A DNA stretch of 64,000 bases from Paenalicyclobacillus mengziensis (GCF_017298635.1 NZ_CP071182.1:2890001-2954000); one strand, 5' to 3'. Numbered from the stretch's first letter, positions 35,130-45,094 are shown. A program made the numbers and translations. The notes: generated by a model not told the origin, from the letters alone.

Positions 35130-36638
35130 ATGGGAAACGAGTCTCCATTGCTGGAAAAGCCCCATGTGCATGCAAAAAAGCTTTTGCAAATTGTTGGTGT
35201 CCTAGCCGTCATCGCTTCAGCTGTTTCGCAAGAGTACGGTTCTGGCATCAACTTTGTCGCGACGAATTCTTTAACCGTCTATCCCTCGATTCAGAACTTA
35301 GTTCCCATAGCTATGTTCGTGACAGGCATCTTCTATTTGCCGAAAGTACTACTATACATGCGCTTTAGCGAGGTAATGTCCAGAGCCGGCGGGACATATG
35401 TGTGGATCTCACGCGGGTTAAGTCTGCCGATTGCGTTTGTCGTCAGTTTTCTGTGGTGGATCGGACTGGTTTTCGCGATAGGAGTGCTTGGATACACTTT
35501 CGGATCCTTTCTCGCGACAGGGCTCACAGACGTCGGATTTCAAGGTGCCCAGTGGTTTACGACACCTATTGGGCACATTGTCATTGGTATGGTAGCCATT
35601 TGGGTTATATATTTCATTCACGTAAGTGGTGTGAAAAACTATGGAACCCTAGTCACCATTGCACTTGGCTTCGTTGTTTTGACCGCATTACTAGTCCTCG
35701 GATATGGTTTTCTGACCAGTCCGCAGGATTTTCTCATGGTTGTCCACGCACGGTATCACCTACACTTGGGTACGAATCCAGCCATTCCGAGCCCTACTTT
35801 AGGAACGTTTCTTTCCACGTGTACTTTGTTCGTTTTTGCGTATGGTGGAATCAGTGCTGCACCACTCCTTGGCGGTGAGACAAAAGACCCTGAGAAAAAC
35901 ATGCCTCGCGGGATTTTGCTTTCGTGGTTGATTGTTCTGGTCTTATTTACGCTCGTTGCAATGGCGGTTTTTCACGCGGCACCTTGGTGGGCAGTTGTGC
36001 AACTCATCCACTCTGGTCACGCAGCGGTCACGACAACCCCTGGACTGATTGGTCTTTTAAGTCCGCATTGGCTGTCTGCATTTCTGAATTTGGTTGTTGC
36101 ACTGATTGTGGGAAAGACCCTCGCGCCGCAAATGTTAGGAACTTCGAGAATGGCGTTCGCGTTCGCCCAAGACCTCATCTTTCCGAAAGCTTTTGCAAAG
36201 ACGTCTCATAAAGGTACCCCGTCTGCCGCATTGCTGCTGACGGCGATTGTCGGCAGCTTGAGTCTCATCCAATCCGCCCTCGTTGGGTGGTCTATCGGTG
36301 TTACGGTCCGATCTATCTCCATTTTAGGTGTTCTTATGTTTCTTGGGATCGCGGTCTTAAATGTCCGCTACAACCACAGATATCAGGATGTTCCCTGGGC
36401 CAAACGGATCGGACGGAGCACAACCATGGTCGTCTCGGCAATTCTGGCCATCATATTTTCCTGCCTGTTAATCAGTAGTGTAGTAGTGGTTCCAAAAGAA
36501 CCTTTCTTCCTTCAACCGGCGGTTCAAACGGTTATTGTTCTGATGATTGGGTTCTGGATTTATATCCGGGCAGACATCGTTGCAAGACGGAGTAACCGTT
36601 CTCTACAGGCTGTCTCGACCGAGTTACCCGTGGATTAG
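35130..36638 (+). CDS. APC superfamily permease
   Basis: About 500 residues with 12 or so membrane segments, of the amino acid-polyamine-organocation type. The first helix region (VIASAVSQEYGSGINF) and MRFSEVMSRAGGTYVWISRGL are typical. The region GGISAAPLLGGETKDPEKNMPRG matches the conserved loop of the family. ATG 35130 follows AGAGGTGG at 9 bases. It is a second importer in the cluster beside the SSS protein, so the cluster may handle two substrates or an amino-acid-derived compound. The substrate is unknown. Confidence 0.85.
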   Translation: MGNESPLLEKPHVHAKKLLQIVGVLAVIASAVSQEYGSGINFVATNSLTVYPSIQNLVPIAMFVTGIFYLPKVLLYMRFSEVMSRAGGTYVWISRGLSLPIAFVVSFLWWIGLVFAIGVLGYTFGSFLATGLTDVGFQGAQWFTTPIGHIVIGMVAIWVIYFIHVSGVKNYGTLVTIALGFVVLTALLVLGYGFLTSPQDFLMVVHARYHLHLGTNPAIPSPTLGTFLSTCTLFVFAYGGISAAPLLGGETKDPEKNMPRGILLSWLIVLVLFTLVAMAVFHAAPWWAVVQLIHSGHAAVTTTPGLIGLLSPHWLSAFLNLVVALIVGKTLAPQMLGTSRMAFAFAQDLIFPKAFAKTSHKGTPSAALLLTAIVGSLSLIQSALVGWSIGVTVRSISILGVLMFLGIAVLNVRYNHRYQDVPWAKRIGRSTTMVVSAILAIIFSCLLISSVVVVPKEPFFLQPAVQTVIVLMIGFWIYIRADIVARRSNRSLQAVSTELPVD

Positions 36639-36744
36639 GACGATGGGGTGTTCCATCCACCATCAGCAGTGTCGATGTACTTAGATTCTTAGTATCAGTA
36701 TTTGTGTTGGTATTTATATCGATAGTTTTCTGCGGGAGGCAACG

Positions 36745-38361
36745 ATGATGAGAGTGGTAGATGCGATTGCACGTACACTGTATGACGCGGGCGTACGCTA
36801 CGCGTTTGGCATCCCGGGTGGAGAAGTTTTACACCTGCTTGAGGCGTTTCGAGATGTCGGTATTCAATTTATCCTCACGCGCCACGAGATGGGCGCAGGG
36901 TTTATGGCCGACGCGGTCAGTCGGTTATCCGACGGCCCAAGCGTTCTTGTGGCGACACTCGGGCCTGGATTGACCAATACAGTCACTCCAGTCGCCCAAG
37001 CATACCTCGACCGTTCTCCACTGGTTGTGATTACAGGAGCAATCGCGACCAATTTGGAAAACATTTATACGCATCAGATGATTGATCAAGCCGCGATACT
37101 CAAACCCGTCACAAAGTTCTCAGCCACGGTGAGAGCAATAGATGCTGGGGAAGTCACTGCGAAAGCCCTGTGCATCGCAGTAGAAGGCAGACCAGGGCCT
37201 GTGCATCTAAACCTCCCTACCGACGTTGCACAAATGGAGCTTGTGGCTCCAGTCCGTCACAGGAAGACCATCGCCGTGCCTCAGCAGGCAAGGGTCCCTA
37301 CAGATGTTCAGAGGAGACTGCAAACTGCACAGCGACCGATTGCACTCGTCGGTCTCGGAGTAGCCAATGCATGTACGGCGTCGGCCACCAAAGCATTTCT
37401 CGAGGGCTGGAGAATCCCAGCCATGACGACCTATAAAGCCAAAGGTGTGATTCCGGAGAATTACATCCTCTGTTTGGGGGCCATTGGCTTGTCCCCGGTC
37501 ATTGATAAGATTCAGCAATCTCTTTTGAAAGCGGCGGACCTGGTCGTGACGATTGGGTTCGATCCGGTGGAGTTACGCAGCGACTGGATACTTCCTCTCC
37601 AATCCAGCGCTTCTATCATCAACGTTGACGTTGTCCCGGCAACGCACCGTATCTTCACAGCACAAGTCGAGTTGATCGGGGATATCGGCCGAACCTTACT
37701 CGGGATGTCTGAGAATGCTTCGGAGTTTGCACCGGATCGGTGGCCCGAGACGCACCTGTTGGACCACCGCGAGGCGCTGAAGCGGGCTGTGCAGGTGGCT
37801 GGTCCCGATGGTCTTCATCCTTACGATGTGCTGCAGATTCTGCGAGAAGAACTTCCTCCGACGACACTGGCGTGTGTGGATACTGGTTCCCATCGTATTT
37901 TGGCAAACCATGTCTGGGAGTGTTATGAGCCAAATGGACTTTTGCAGTCAAATGGGCTTGGAAGCATGGCATATGCGTTGCCTGCTGCCATTGCGGCACA
38001 ATTGCTGAATCAAGACAGGACCGTCGTATGCTTCACAGGAGATGCGGGACTCGATATGATGACGGGCGAAATGGCTCTCTTAAAAGCCCACAAGCTCAGA
38101 CCTGTCATTGTCGTGTTCACAGACCGCGCTCTTTCGCTCATTAAGCTGAAGCAAGAGCGGATGAACCTACCGACGTACGGGGTAGACTTTGACATTCCCA
38201 ATTATACCGCCCTCGCCAGGGCTTACGGAGGACAGGGTTATGTAGTGAACAGTACAAAGGAATTGAGGGATGTCGTCCGCGAAATTGAGGGGACGTCTAA
38301 AGAGACATTTGTATTGATAGAGGCCCACATTGATCCGACAGATTACCAACAACAAATGTAA
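36745..38361 (+). CDS. Thiamine diphosphate-dependent enzyme (acetolactate synthase/decarboxylase type)
   Basis: 538 residues in the three-domain ThDP layout: Pyr domain with the conserved activating Glu in TRHEMGAGFMADA, central domain, and PP domain with the ThDP/Mg motif GDAGLDMMTGEMALLKAHKL. It resembles acetolactate synthase-like 2-oxo-acid decarboxylases. In this cluster it could act on a 2-oxo acid such as sulfopyruvate or pyruvate. It is shorter than typical sulfoacetaldehyde acetyltransferase and longer than ComDE. No regulatory small subunit is adjacent, which argues against biosynthetic IlvB. ATG 36745 follows GGGAGG. The substrate is not determined. Confidence 0.8.
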   Translation: MMRVVDAIARTLYDAGVRYAFGIPGGEVLHLLEAFRDVGIQFILTRHEMGAGFMADAVSRLSDGPSVLVATLGPGLTNTVTPVAQAYLDRSPLVVITGAIATNLENIYTHQMIDQAAILKPVTKFSATVRAIDAGEVTAKALCIAVEGRPGPVHLNLPTDVAQMELVAPVRHRKTIAVPQQARVPTDVQRRLQTAQRPIALVGLGVANACTASATKAFLEGWRIPAMTTYKAKGVIPENYILCLGAIGLSPVIDKIQQSLLKAADLVVTIGFDPVELRSDWILPLQSSASIINVDVVPATHRIFTAQVELIGDIGRTLLGMSENASEFAPDRWPETHLLDHREALKRAVQVAGPDGLHPYDVLQILREELPPTTLACVDTGSHRILANHVWECYEPNGLLQSNGLGSMAYALPAAIAAQLLNQDRTVVCFTGDAGLDMMTGEMALLKAHKLRPVIVVFTDRALSLIKLKQERMNLPTYGVDFDIPNYTALARAYGGQGYVVNSTKELRDVVREIEGTSKETFVLIEAHIDPTDYQQQM

Positions 38362-38549
38362 GGTGATTACAAGCCTGGTACGCGGTATTCTAGCATATGT
38401 GATGGGAAAATGTGAATAACATAAAATGACGCAATACTTGAACGAGTGTTAGAATATGAGTAAATATCAGTACGATGAGCGATTTAGGCTAAAGAGCTTA
38501 AAGTGTCCCCCAAATCAGAATACGATACCAGCGTGAAAGGGCTGTTGGC

Positions 38550-39494
38550 ATGTCCATTGTCATTTCTGAGCATTTGTGGTGGCCGTTACCGGACTGGTTT
38601 GATGAAAGCTATCCTGTGATGTACGATACGACTCTGGTTGAGAACAGGGATGTCCTCCTTCGTAAGGTACAAGAAGCAAAAGCAATCATTGTCAGGAACA
38701 AGACACGGGTAGACAGAGAACTTTTGGAAATCGCTCCTCAATTAAAAGTGGTGGGAAGACTTGGGGTTGGTTTGGATAATATCGATGTCCCAGCCTGCCG
38801 GGATCATGACGTAAAGGTGGTTGCTGCACGTGGGTGTAACGCTACATCCGTTGCTGAGTACGTGATGGCATGTCTGTTGCATCATACCCGCTTTCTTGAC
38901 CGGTGCAGTCAGATTGTCAAGTCTGGAGTATGGGATCGCAGTCTTGGTACTGGCACAGAACTCTATGGCAAAACGTTAGGCCTCGTCGGTATTGGAGACA
39001 TCGGCCAACGTGTGGCGAGTCGTGCTAGGGCTTTCGGCATGCGGATACTCGCCTTCGACCCATTCGTGTTAGCATCGAGCGCAGTTGTTCAAGACGTCGG
39101 AGTTGAGTTGGTGAGCCTAGAGGAGGTCCTAACATCCTCTCACTTCATTTCTGTCCACGTACCATTAACTCGCGACACCAAATCCCTGATTGGGATGGAA
39201 CAGTTACATATGATGCGGGAAGCCAGTGTGCTCATTAACACGTCTCGCGGCGGGATCATTGATGAGAACGCTCTCTCTAAAGTTTTAGTGCAAAGACCAA
39301 CCATGGCAGCGTACTTAGATGTTCGTGAGCAGGAACCACCGCAACAAGACGAGCCCTTGTCCCAAGTGCCTAATGCGACGTTAACGCCGCATATTGCTGG
39401 AATCACGGTAGAATCCTCGGCTCGCGTTGCGGAATTCGTTTTGCGACAGGTTGCAAACGCCCTGTCTGGAAGTCCCATACAGGGACTGGTTTAG
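38550..39494 (+). CDS. D-2-hydroxyacid dehydrogenase, SlcC-like
   Basis: 314-residue NAD-dependent dehydrogenase of the phosphoglycerate dehydrogenase fold. Rossmann motif GLVGIGDIGQRVASRA, catalytic Arg in NTSRGGIID, Glu in REQEPP and His in TPHIAG are present. The N-terminal part (AIIVRNKTRVD, VVGRLGVGLDNID) resembles (S)-sulfolactate dehydrogenase SlcC. With the ComC-type gene at 33122 it would form the two-step racemisation of sulfolactate through sulfopyruvate that feeds a SuyAB lyase. D-lactate, glycerate or similar acids are alternatives. Confidence 0.82.
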   Translation: MSIVISEHLWWPLPDWFDESYPVMYDTTLVENRDVLLRKVQEAKAIIVRNKTRVDRELLEIAPQLKVVGRLGVGLDNIDVPACRDHDVKVVAARGCNATSVAEYVMACLLHHTRFLDRCSQIVKSGVWDRSLGTGTELYGKTLGLVGIGDIGQRVASRARAFGMRILAFDPFVLASSAVVQDVGVELVSLEEVLTSSHFISVHVPLTRDTKSLIGMEQLHMMREASVLINTSRGGIIDENALSKVLVQRPTMAAYLDVREQEPPQQDEPLSQVPNATLTPHIAGITVESSARVAEFVLRQVANALSGSPIQGLV

Positions 39495-39556
39495 GCGAGA
39501 TTCGCAATGAGTGAAATTACTTCTTCTAGCGTAGGTCCAGTTCGGTGGTACCCCAT

Positions 39557-41272
39557 CTACTGTCCCAACCGGAAGGTCAGGATTCGCGTTTCTCCTTGGT
39601 ACGGAAAGAGACCTTGTAGCGATCCGCTCTGTCCTAAGACATAGGTAAGATAGACTTGTTGACTGGTCTTGTAGACAATTGGAGCGCTGCCGGCCGGGAT
39701 GCCCGCGTGGTATGCCCAGACTGTTTTTCCATTATAGACATCGACGCCGTACAGCCACCCGTTGGCTTCTCCAAAGTAGGCAGTGCCGCCGACGGTAGTC
39801 GTGACTCCGCCGATAGCAGGTGTGGCGAGCTGGTTTTGCCACACCACTTTGCCAGTCTGCGTGTCGATGCAAGTCAGCGTGCCGCGCCAGTCGCCGACTG
39901 GTGCGGCTTGAGCACTTGTTCCGTCATCGACCCGATAACCCGTGTGACTCGTGGGCAGAGCGCGAAGGTATTCCGGTCCGTTTATCCCTGTAATGAGGAC
40001 GGTGTGTTGCGCGGGGTTGTACGCACTCGGGCCGTAGTTTGCGCCGCCGTCCGAACCGGGCCACTCCAGCGTAGGTGTGGCGGTCGGCGGGGAATGTCGT
40101 TGTTTGACGAACGCGATCGGTGCAAACACCGGTTTACCCGTTTTCGCGTACCACTCGTACCACTTTCCATCTTTTCCGGCCTCTCCAACGGCAAGCTGTC
40201 CTCCGACCGAAAACAGCATCGGGGGAGAGGCGACATCGTAGTCCCACAGGTCGTGCGTGACTTCTTGCTGGTACCAGTTCACCTGTCCCGTCGCACTCTG
40301 AACGGATACGACGGCGTCTGTCATCGGGTCGGGCCCGGGACGCGAAGCGCCGAAAAAGTCGGGAGACGGATTGCCGGTTCCAAAAAACAGCTGTTGTGTG
40401 GCGGGGTCGTAGGCAGGCACATTCCAGACTGCGCCGCCGCCGTGCTGGCCGGTACTTGGCAGCCACCCTTGACCCCGCTTGGGGACGGTGTAGGTTTGCC
40501 AGATAAGGGCACCAGTCGCGGCATCGTAACATGCTTCAAAGCCGCGCACCCCTTCATCGCCACCTGCACTGCCGACGAACACTTTGCCGTTGACGTACAG
40601 CGGAGCCATCGACTCGAAGTAGCCTTTCGCTTCGTCCGCCACCGTCACCTGATAAATCAGGCTTCCTGTAGATTGGGACAAGGCGATGAGCCTATCGTCC
40701 GCCGTCAGCACAAACACCTTCCCGTCGCCGAGCGCCACTCCGCGGTTGATGGTCGGGATGCCCTGTAACAGGTGCAACTTGGGGGCATACGTCCACAACA
40801 CGCGTCCGGTCGCCGCGTCCATCGCGATGACCCGGGCCTGCATGGTCGTGAAATACAAGATTCCGTCTTGTTCTAATGGGAAACTCTCACTGCCTCCACC
40901 TGCACTCACGGGCAGACTGTACTGTAAACTCCAGTGCTGCTTCGGGTTCGGCACTGTCCGCGCTATGGGGGAAACGCGGTTTTGCCATAGGTTGTTGCCA
41001 AACGTGGGCCAGTCGTAAGAAAGGCCGGGAAGAGCGGACCCGGAACTGCTTGCCCTCCCAGAGCTCGGCGAGCCTGCAGTACCCGAGTTCGCAGGACTTC
41101 CAGTCTGCGGCCTCGAGGATGTGGCCTGTATGGGTTGGCCAGAGGCTTTGGCAGGCTTTTGGCCCTCTGGTTTTTGTGTGGCTGTCGATGCTGCTGAGCC
41201 GCAGCCGGCCACCGCGAAAAAGGCAGTCAAGAGACCCGTTGAGAGTATCAAAAATTTGGCGTACGACTTCAT
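39557..41272 (-). CDS. PQQ-type beta-propeller quinoprotein, lipoprotein
   Basis: 571-residue exported protein with a lipobox (AVAGC; Cys24), so it is lipid-anchored outside the cell membrane. A Ser/Gly/Pro-rich linker to about residue 80 precedes an eight-bladed propeller with tryptophan-docking repeats (GRVLWTYAP, GALIWQTYT, GKVVWQN, GKTVWAYHAG). AVWNVPAYDPATQQLFFGTG and THDLWDYDVASPPML are typical of quinoprotein alcohol or glucose dehydrogenases. PQQ-dependent alcohol oxidation is likely but cofactor-free propeller proteins exist. ATG 41272 has GGTGAGGAA upstream. A 370-codon frame on the opposite strand is a shadow. Confidence 0.85.
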   Translation of the reverse strand: MKSYAKFLILSTGLLTAFFAVAGCGSAASTATQKPEGQKPAKASGQPIQATSSRPQTGSPANSGTAGSPSSGRASSSGSALPGLSYDWPTFGNNLWQNRVSPIARTVPNPKQHWSLQYSLPVSAGGGSESFPLEQDGILYFTTMQARVIAMDAATGRVLWTYAPKLHLLQGIPTINRGVALGDGKVFVLTADDRLIALSQSTGSLIYQVTVADEAKGYFESMAPLYVNGKVFVGSAGGDEGVRGFEACYDAATGALIWQTYTVPKRGQGWLPSTGQHGGGAVWNVPAYDPATQQLFFGTGNPSPDFFGASRPGPDPMTDAVVSVQSATGQVNWYQQEVTHDLWDYDVASPPMLFSVGGQLAVGEAGKDGKWYEWYAKTGKPVFAPIAFVKQRHSPPTATPTLEWPGSDGGANYGPSAYNPAQHTVLITGINGPEYLRALPTSHTGYRVDDGTSAQAAPVGDWRGTLTCIDTQTGKVVWQNQLATPAIGGVTTTVGGTAYFGEANGWLYGVDVYNGKTVWAYHAGIPAGSAPIVYKTSQQVYLTYVLGQSGSLQGLFPYQGETRILTFRLGQ

Positions 41273-41532
41273 TTCCTCACCCCATTAACTTTACCGCGTG
41301 TCTGTGCAATCCGGTTACCTTATTGTTTAACGACGGACCGCAACGCTTGAACCGGATTCCCTGTTTGTTGCAGTTCGTTGACCTTTGTGGCTTCCTGAGG
41401 AATTTCGACAGGCATATACGTCCTGCGCCTCGCAAGAAGGATTATAATTTTCATGTCCCGCATGGGGTAAAGGTGCCTGGCAGCCGACCTTCCTGGAGTA
41501 TTTGCGATGGGATATTGGCAGAGGAGAGATAG

Positions 41533-42066
41533 ATGCTGAATTTGGAGACATCACGACTGTTGTTACGAAGGTGGACTGATAGGGACCTCTTGCCCATGTC
41601 ACGCATAAACGGCGACCCAGAGGTAATGCAGTGGATCGGCGAAGGGACGACACGAGCGGAGGACCAAACTAAAGTTTTCATCGAGCGCTGCGAAGAAATG
41701 TGGGAAACACAGGGCTTCGGACTGTTTGCTGTAGAGATTCGTGAAACGGAAGAATTGGCTGGCTTTGTCGGGCTATCTGTACCTACGTTCTTGCCTGAGG
41801 TTATGCCTTCTGTTGAAATTGGTTGGCGGCTCGGTCGGTCGTTCTGGGGAAAAGGAATTGCCACGGAAGCTGCAGAAGAGACATTACGCTTTGGATTTGA
41901 ACATTGTGATTTGAATAAGATTCTTAGCATTTGTCAAATAGGCAACATTGCTTCTGAACACATTATGCAAAAACTAGGGATGTATTTGGAACGGGAAACC
42001 GCAGATCCGTCGTGTGGCCGCAGAGTAAGGGTGTATGCAATCGAACGCCAAAACCTCACTTTCTAA
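41533..42066 (+). CDS. GNAT acetyltransferase, RimJ/RimL type
   Basis: 177-residue acyl-CoA-dependent N-acetyltransferase. N-terminal LETSRLLLRRWTDRDL, the substrate region VEIGWRLGRSFWGKGIATEA (acetyl-CoA loop RxxxxGKGxA) and the NIASEHIMQKLGM stretch are typical. Family members acetylate ribosomal protein N-termini, antibiotics or amines; the substrate here is unknown. ATG 41533 has AGAGGAGAG. Confidence 0.9.
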   Translation: MLNLETSRLLLRRWTDRDLLPMSRINGDPEVMQWIGEGTTRAEDQTKVFIERCEEMWETQGFGLFAVEIRETEELAGFVGLSVPTFLPEVMPSVEIGWRLGRSFWGKGIATEAAEETLRFGFEHCDLNKILSICQIGNIASEHIMQKLGMYLERETADPSCGRRVRVYAIERQNLTF

Positions 42067-42292
42067 CGTGGGACATTCTTCCCGCCATCACTTGGAAACG
42101 GACAATTTCGTTACTCTGGATAGCACCATTTCATATCCTTTGGGGCATGAAGTGTACGTACTTGGTAATCCTGTGTACTTTGCCGGGACCTGTCTTTGCT
42201 TGGTATGACCGAGTTGAAGAGGTTTTTAGCAATTCTGCATATAGATGCATTACACAAGTCACACATCCTGCTGTACAGTCGGGCGTGACAAC

Positions 42293-42338
42293 TGAATAGG
42301 AGCAGCGTGAATTGTGCTATTATTTACCCAATCTAAAG
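42293..42338 (+). repeat. 46-bp dispersed repeat, copy A
   Basis: 46 bases matching 61385-61430 at 39 of 46 positions with no gaps, in the same orientation. Shared blocks include CGTGAATTGT and CAATCTAAAG. It lies in the 42067-42459 gap ahead of a Nudix gene. No coding frame spans it. Confidence 0.8.
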
Positions 42339-42459
42339 TCAGCATAGGACTCCAGAACAAGTTCCATGATATGAAGAGGACGCGCTACTACATGTGAACA
42401 TGCGTTATCGGAAGTGTCCAATAACGATTCAATCTAACTCATCGGTAGAGGTGATTGTA

Positions 42460-42933
42460 TTGGCAATGTCAGAATACTATAAGCAACTTCGCGAGAAAAT
42501 TGGAACACAACTAATTTTTAATCCTGGTGTTGCAGCAATAATTCGAAACGAGACCGGTGAGATACTGTTCCAACGACCATCGCTAAGTAGTGATATATGG
42601 AGTCTTCCTGCGGGGGCAATTGAAATTGGCGAAACGCCAGCAGAGGCGATCATACGGGAAGTCTACGAGGAAACAGGCTTACACGTCGTTCCCAGTAAAC
42701 TACTGGCCGTTTTTGGTGGGGAGAATTTCAGGCATACATACCCTGATGGAAACCAAGTCGAGGGTTTAATCTTCGTGTTTGAGTGCATTGTTGAAGGCGG
42801 CAGATTGGAACCGGTAGACGGCGAATCTGCTGATTTGCAGTATTTCACTGTTTCAGGGATGCCCAAGTTGGCTCTTCCATATCCAGTAGAGATTTTCCTT
42901 CAGTCATCTTCAGAACGTACATTTTTTCAATAA
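42460..42933 (+). CDS. Nudix hydrolase
   Basis: About 158 residues with an intact Nudix box (GAIEIGETPAEAIIREVYEE then TG) and the layout of ADP-ribose/MutT-type members: hydrophobic strand FNPGVAAIIRNETGEILFQR before it. The start TTG 42460 has AGAGGTGA 5 bases upstream; ATG 42466 is the alternative. It is distinct from the Nudix protein at 28601. The substrate is unknown. Confidence 0.88.
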   Translation: MAMSEYYKQLREKIGTQLIFNPGVAAIIRNETGEILFQRPSLSSDIWSLPAGAIEIGETPAEAIIREVYEETGLHVVPSKLLAVFGGENFRHTYPDGNQVEGLIFVFECIVEGGRLEPVDGESADLQYFTVSGMPKLALPYPVEIFLQSSSERTFFQ

Positions 42934-43171
42934 TGGCTTTTGACAGGGTGGATAAATCTTAGTCAGTCCTCGGTGGTTTGTTCGCAGATCGTTGCGAGAC
43001 CGATGTGGGAGGTCGACGTTGATGGTGATGGGGAACCTCATCCTTGGTTTGATTGCGATCATCTGGGGCGTTTTTGTTATAAGAAGCGAGCGTCATCGCG
43101 ATAGCTTTACGACTCATTGTTTAAAATAGTGAGGGACGAGGACACAAACCCGTGAGTTTCCTCATAAAAAC

Positions 43172-43214
43172 ACCGATACATTTATGTAGTTTTCGGACTA
43201 CATAGTGTATCGGT
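43172..43214 (+). terminator. Long hairpin, probable terminator
   Basis: ACCGATACA and TGTATCGGT, followed inward by TATGTAG and CTACATA, form a stem of about 16 pairs with one small internal mismatch and a loop TTTTCGGA. A-rich sequence precedes it and TTTAC follows, so it may end transcripts from either direction. The surrounding 42934-43385 gap has no gene. Confidence 0.65.
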
Positions 43215-43385
43215 TTACAACGCTCCCGATTTTCCGCGCCATATCAACAAATCAATGTTGACTAATGAGAAATTGGTTACAGGTGATGAAAAGGTTCACC
43301 CATTGAATCGTATACTAGCCTGCCCTAGTTTAGCGGGATATGCAGTCCTTGAGGCTGCGGCCAGAATGCGAAGGAGGTCTTAGAA

Positions 43386-44378
43386 ATGGAACCGTGGAAA
43401 AGTGGGGAAAGCGTCGAAGTGAAATGGGAGATGGGGAATACGACCGTGCATGGTACATTGGTCAAGCCAGCCGGAACTGGGCCATTCCCAGCGGTGGTTA
43501 TGGCAGCCGGTAGTGGGCCGACGGACCGTGATTGGAACTCACCCCTGCTGCCGGGGACAAACGGCAGTGCCAAACTTCTAGCTGAAGCGTTGGCGCGGGC
43601 GGGATTCGCTTCATTGCGGTATGACAAACGTGCTTCAGGGCCATACGCTATGGATAATATGCGGGTACTCGCCGGTACGGTGAGCATGCAATCTCATGTT
43701 GAGGAGTACGCCGGTGCGGTTAGACTCCTGGCGCGGCGATCTGACATTCGTTCCGATGCAATTTTTGGGCTTGGCAATAGCGAGGGCACGCTGCATGTCT
43801 TAAATTATCAGCTAAAAAGCCCCGTAGTGTCGCTGGCCGGGCTCATTCTTACGGCACCTCCGGGCCGCACCGTGGGTTCGGTCGTCCGCTTCCAACTGGC
43901 GGCGCAGGCTGTGGCTGTTTCTAATGGTGAGGCTCTGTTGGCGTTATACGATGAGGCGATCGCGCGATTCCTTGCAGGCCAATCGGCCGCACCGGATCCC
44001 GCCCTTCCCGAGGGAGTGAAGAACCTTATCGCTTCTTTGGAGGCTCCGGCGAACCTACCGTTTGCCCGTGAGTTGTGGACCGTGGACGCCGCCTCACTGC
44101 TGGCACGAATCAACGCACCGGTACTGGTCGTCATTGGGAAGAAAGACATCCAAGTGGATTGGCAGGCTGACGGCCAAATACTGGCGCAGGCAGCGGAGGG
44201 CAAGCTGAATGTGACCCTGGTGTTCCCGGACAATGCCAACCACGTCCTGAAGTATGAATCCCAGGCTCGTGCGTTACTAGTAGCTAATGCAGTCATGCAG
44301 CGCTACAATGCAGACGACACCCATCTCGACCCCGAAACCGAGGTAGCGGTGATGGACTGGCTGGCACGACACAAGTAG
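43386..44378 (+). CDS. Alpha/beta hydrolase
   Basis: 330-residue soluble hydrolase. The nucleophile elbow is GLGNSEG, the oxyanion region VVMAAGSGPTDRD follows strand 3, the acid residue is in VVIGKKDIQVDW and the histidine is in DNANHVL. The fold is like that of S9/dienelactone-type esterases. The base composition is noticeably more G+C-rich than neighbours. ATG 43386 follows AAGGAGG. The substrate is unknown. Confidence 0.88.
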   Translation: MEPWKSGESVEVKWEMGNTTVHGTLVKPAGTGPFPAVVMAAGSGPTDRDWNSPLLPGTNGSAKLLAEALARAGFASLRYDKRASGPYAMDNMRVLAGTVSMQSHVEEYAGAVRLLARRSDIRSDAIFGLGNSEGTLHVLNYQLKSPVVSLAGLILTAPPGRTVGSVVRFQLAAQAVAVSNGEALLALYDEAIARFLAGQSAAPDPALPEGVKNLIASLEAPANLPFARELWTVDAASLLARINAPVLVVIGKKDIQVDWQADGQILAQAAEGKLNVTLVFPDNANHVLKYESQARALLVANAVMQRYNADDTHLDPETEVAVMDWLARHK

Positions 44379-44791
44379 CGTAATTGCAACGGTAGTGTTT
44401 GGAAATCAGGTGCTGTCGCTGAGAAATTCCCTCATCTCTAGAAACGGTTTTCGAAGTGCGTGGGGTGAGAGTTCCGTTGCCAGCAGAGTGGTTGTATCGT
44501 TCTTAACGGCTGTTATGCGCAGTGAATCCGTGCCCACATTCGCCTAAATTCGACGAGCCAACGAAGGTAGCTTCAGGAGTATAGCAGCCGTAAGCCCGAA
44601 CATAACAACGAGGAAAGTTGCTTACGGTAGTTTCAGGCCGTATGAATGTAGAAGACTTGCCGATCTCATAAAATCCGGACCTCAAAAATGACGTCTCTTC
44701 TGTTCGAATTCGATTGGAATTTAATGGAGTTCACTCTGGCTCGTTTGCCTCTGATTCAATGTTACAATGAAGGGACCGGTTAAGCTACAAT
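44379..44791. other. Gene-free stretch ahead of the IS3 element
   Basis: No supportable gene. It contains an imperfect long-range inverted pair (CCGTAAGC...GCTTACGG, about 44587-44637). The left end of the IS3-type element should lie here, but I could not identify its terminal inverted repeat by eye. Confidence 0.5.
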
Positions 44792-45094
44792 ATGGCTATG
44801 AGAAAACATTATCCTGCATCATTCAAAGCAGAAGTCGTCCTAGAGCTTCTCAAAGAAGAGAAGACCATCGCCCAAATTTCGTCAGAGTACGGTGTACACG
44901 TCACGATGCTTCATAGGTGGAAGAATACCGCCTTAGAGAATATGTCTAGCCTCTTCGAAGACGAAGGGAAGAAAAACGCTGCTGCGCTAAAGAAAGAACA
45001 TGAAAAGGAAACGTCCGAACTGTATGCGAAAATTGGTCGCTTAACCACTGAGGTTGAGTGGCTTAAAAAAAAATCTGGCATCAAACCGAACTAG
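44792..45094 (+). CDS. IS3-type transposase OrfA
   Basis: 100-residue DNA-binding half of the transposase: HTH at about residues 7-50 (YPASFKAEVVLELLKEEKT, IAQISSEYGVHVTMLHRWK) and a leucine-zipper-like helix ending EVEWLKKKSGI. ATG 44792 or, more likely by family, ATG 44798. Confidence 0.9.
   Translation: MAMRKHYPASFKAEVVLELLKEEKTIAQISSEYGVHVTMLHRWKNTALENMSSLFEDEGKKNAAALKKEHEKETSELYAKIGRLTTEVEWLKKKSGIKPN

Noticed and set aside
39656..40768. 370-codon plus-strand frame
   Set aside because: It lies opposite the quinoprotein, is Arg/Val/Cys-rich with no family, and arises from the high G+C codon pattern of the true gene.
44500..44680. attC-like look of the sequence around 44510-44640
   Set aside because: Inverted cores do not fit integron R'/R'' spacing and there is no integrase or cassette; treated as chance.
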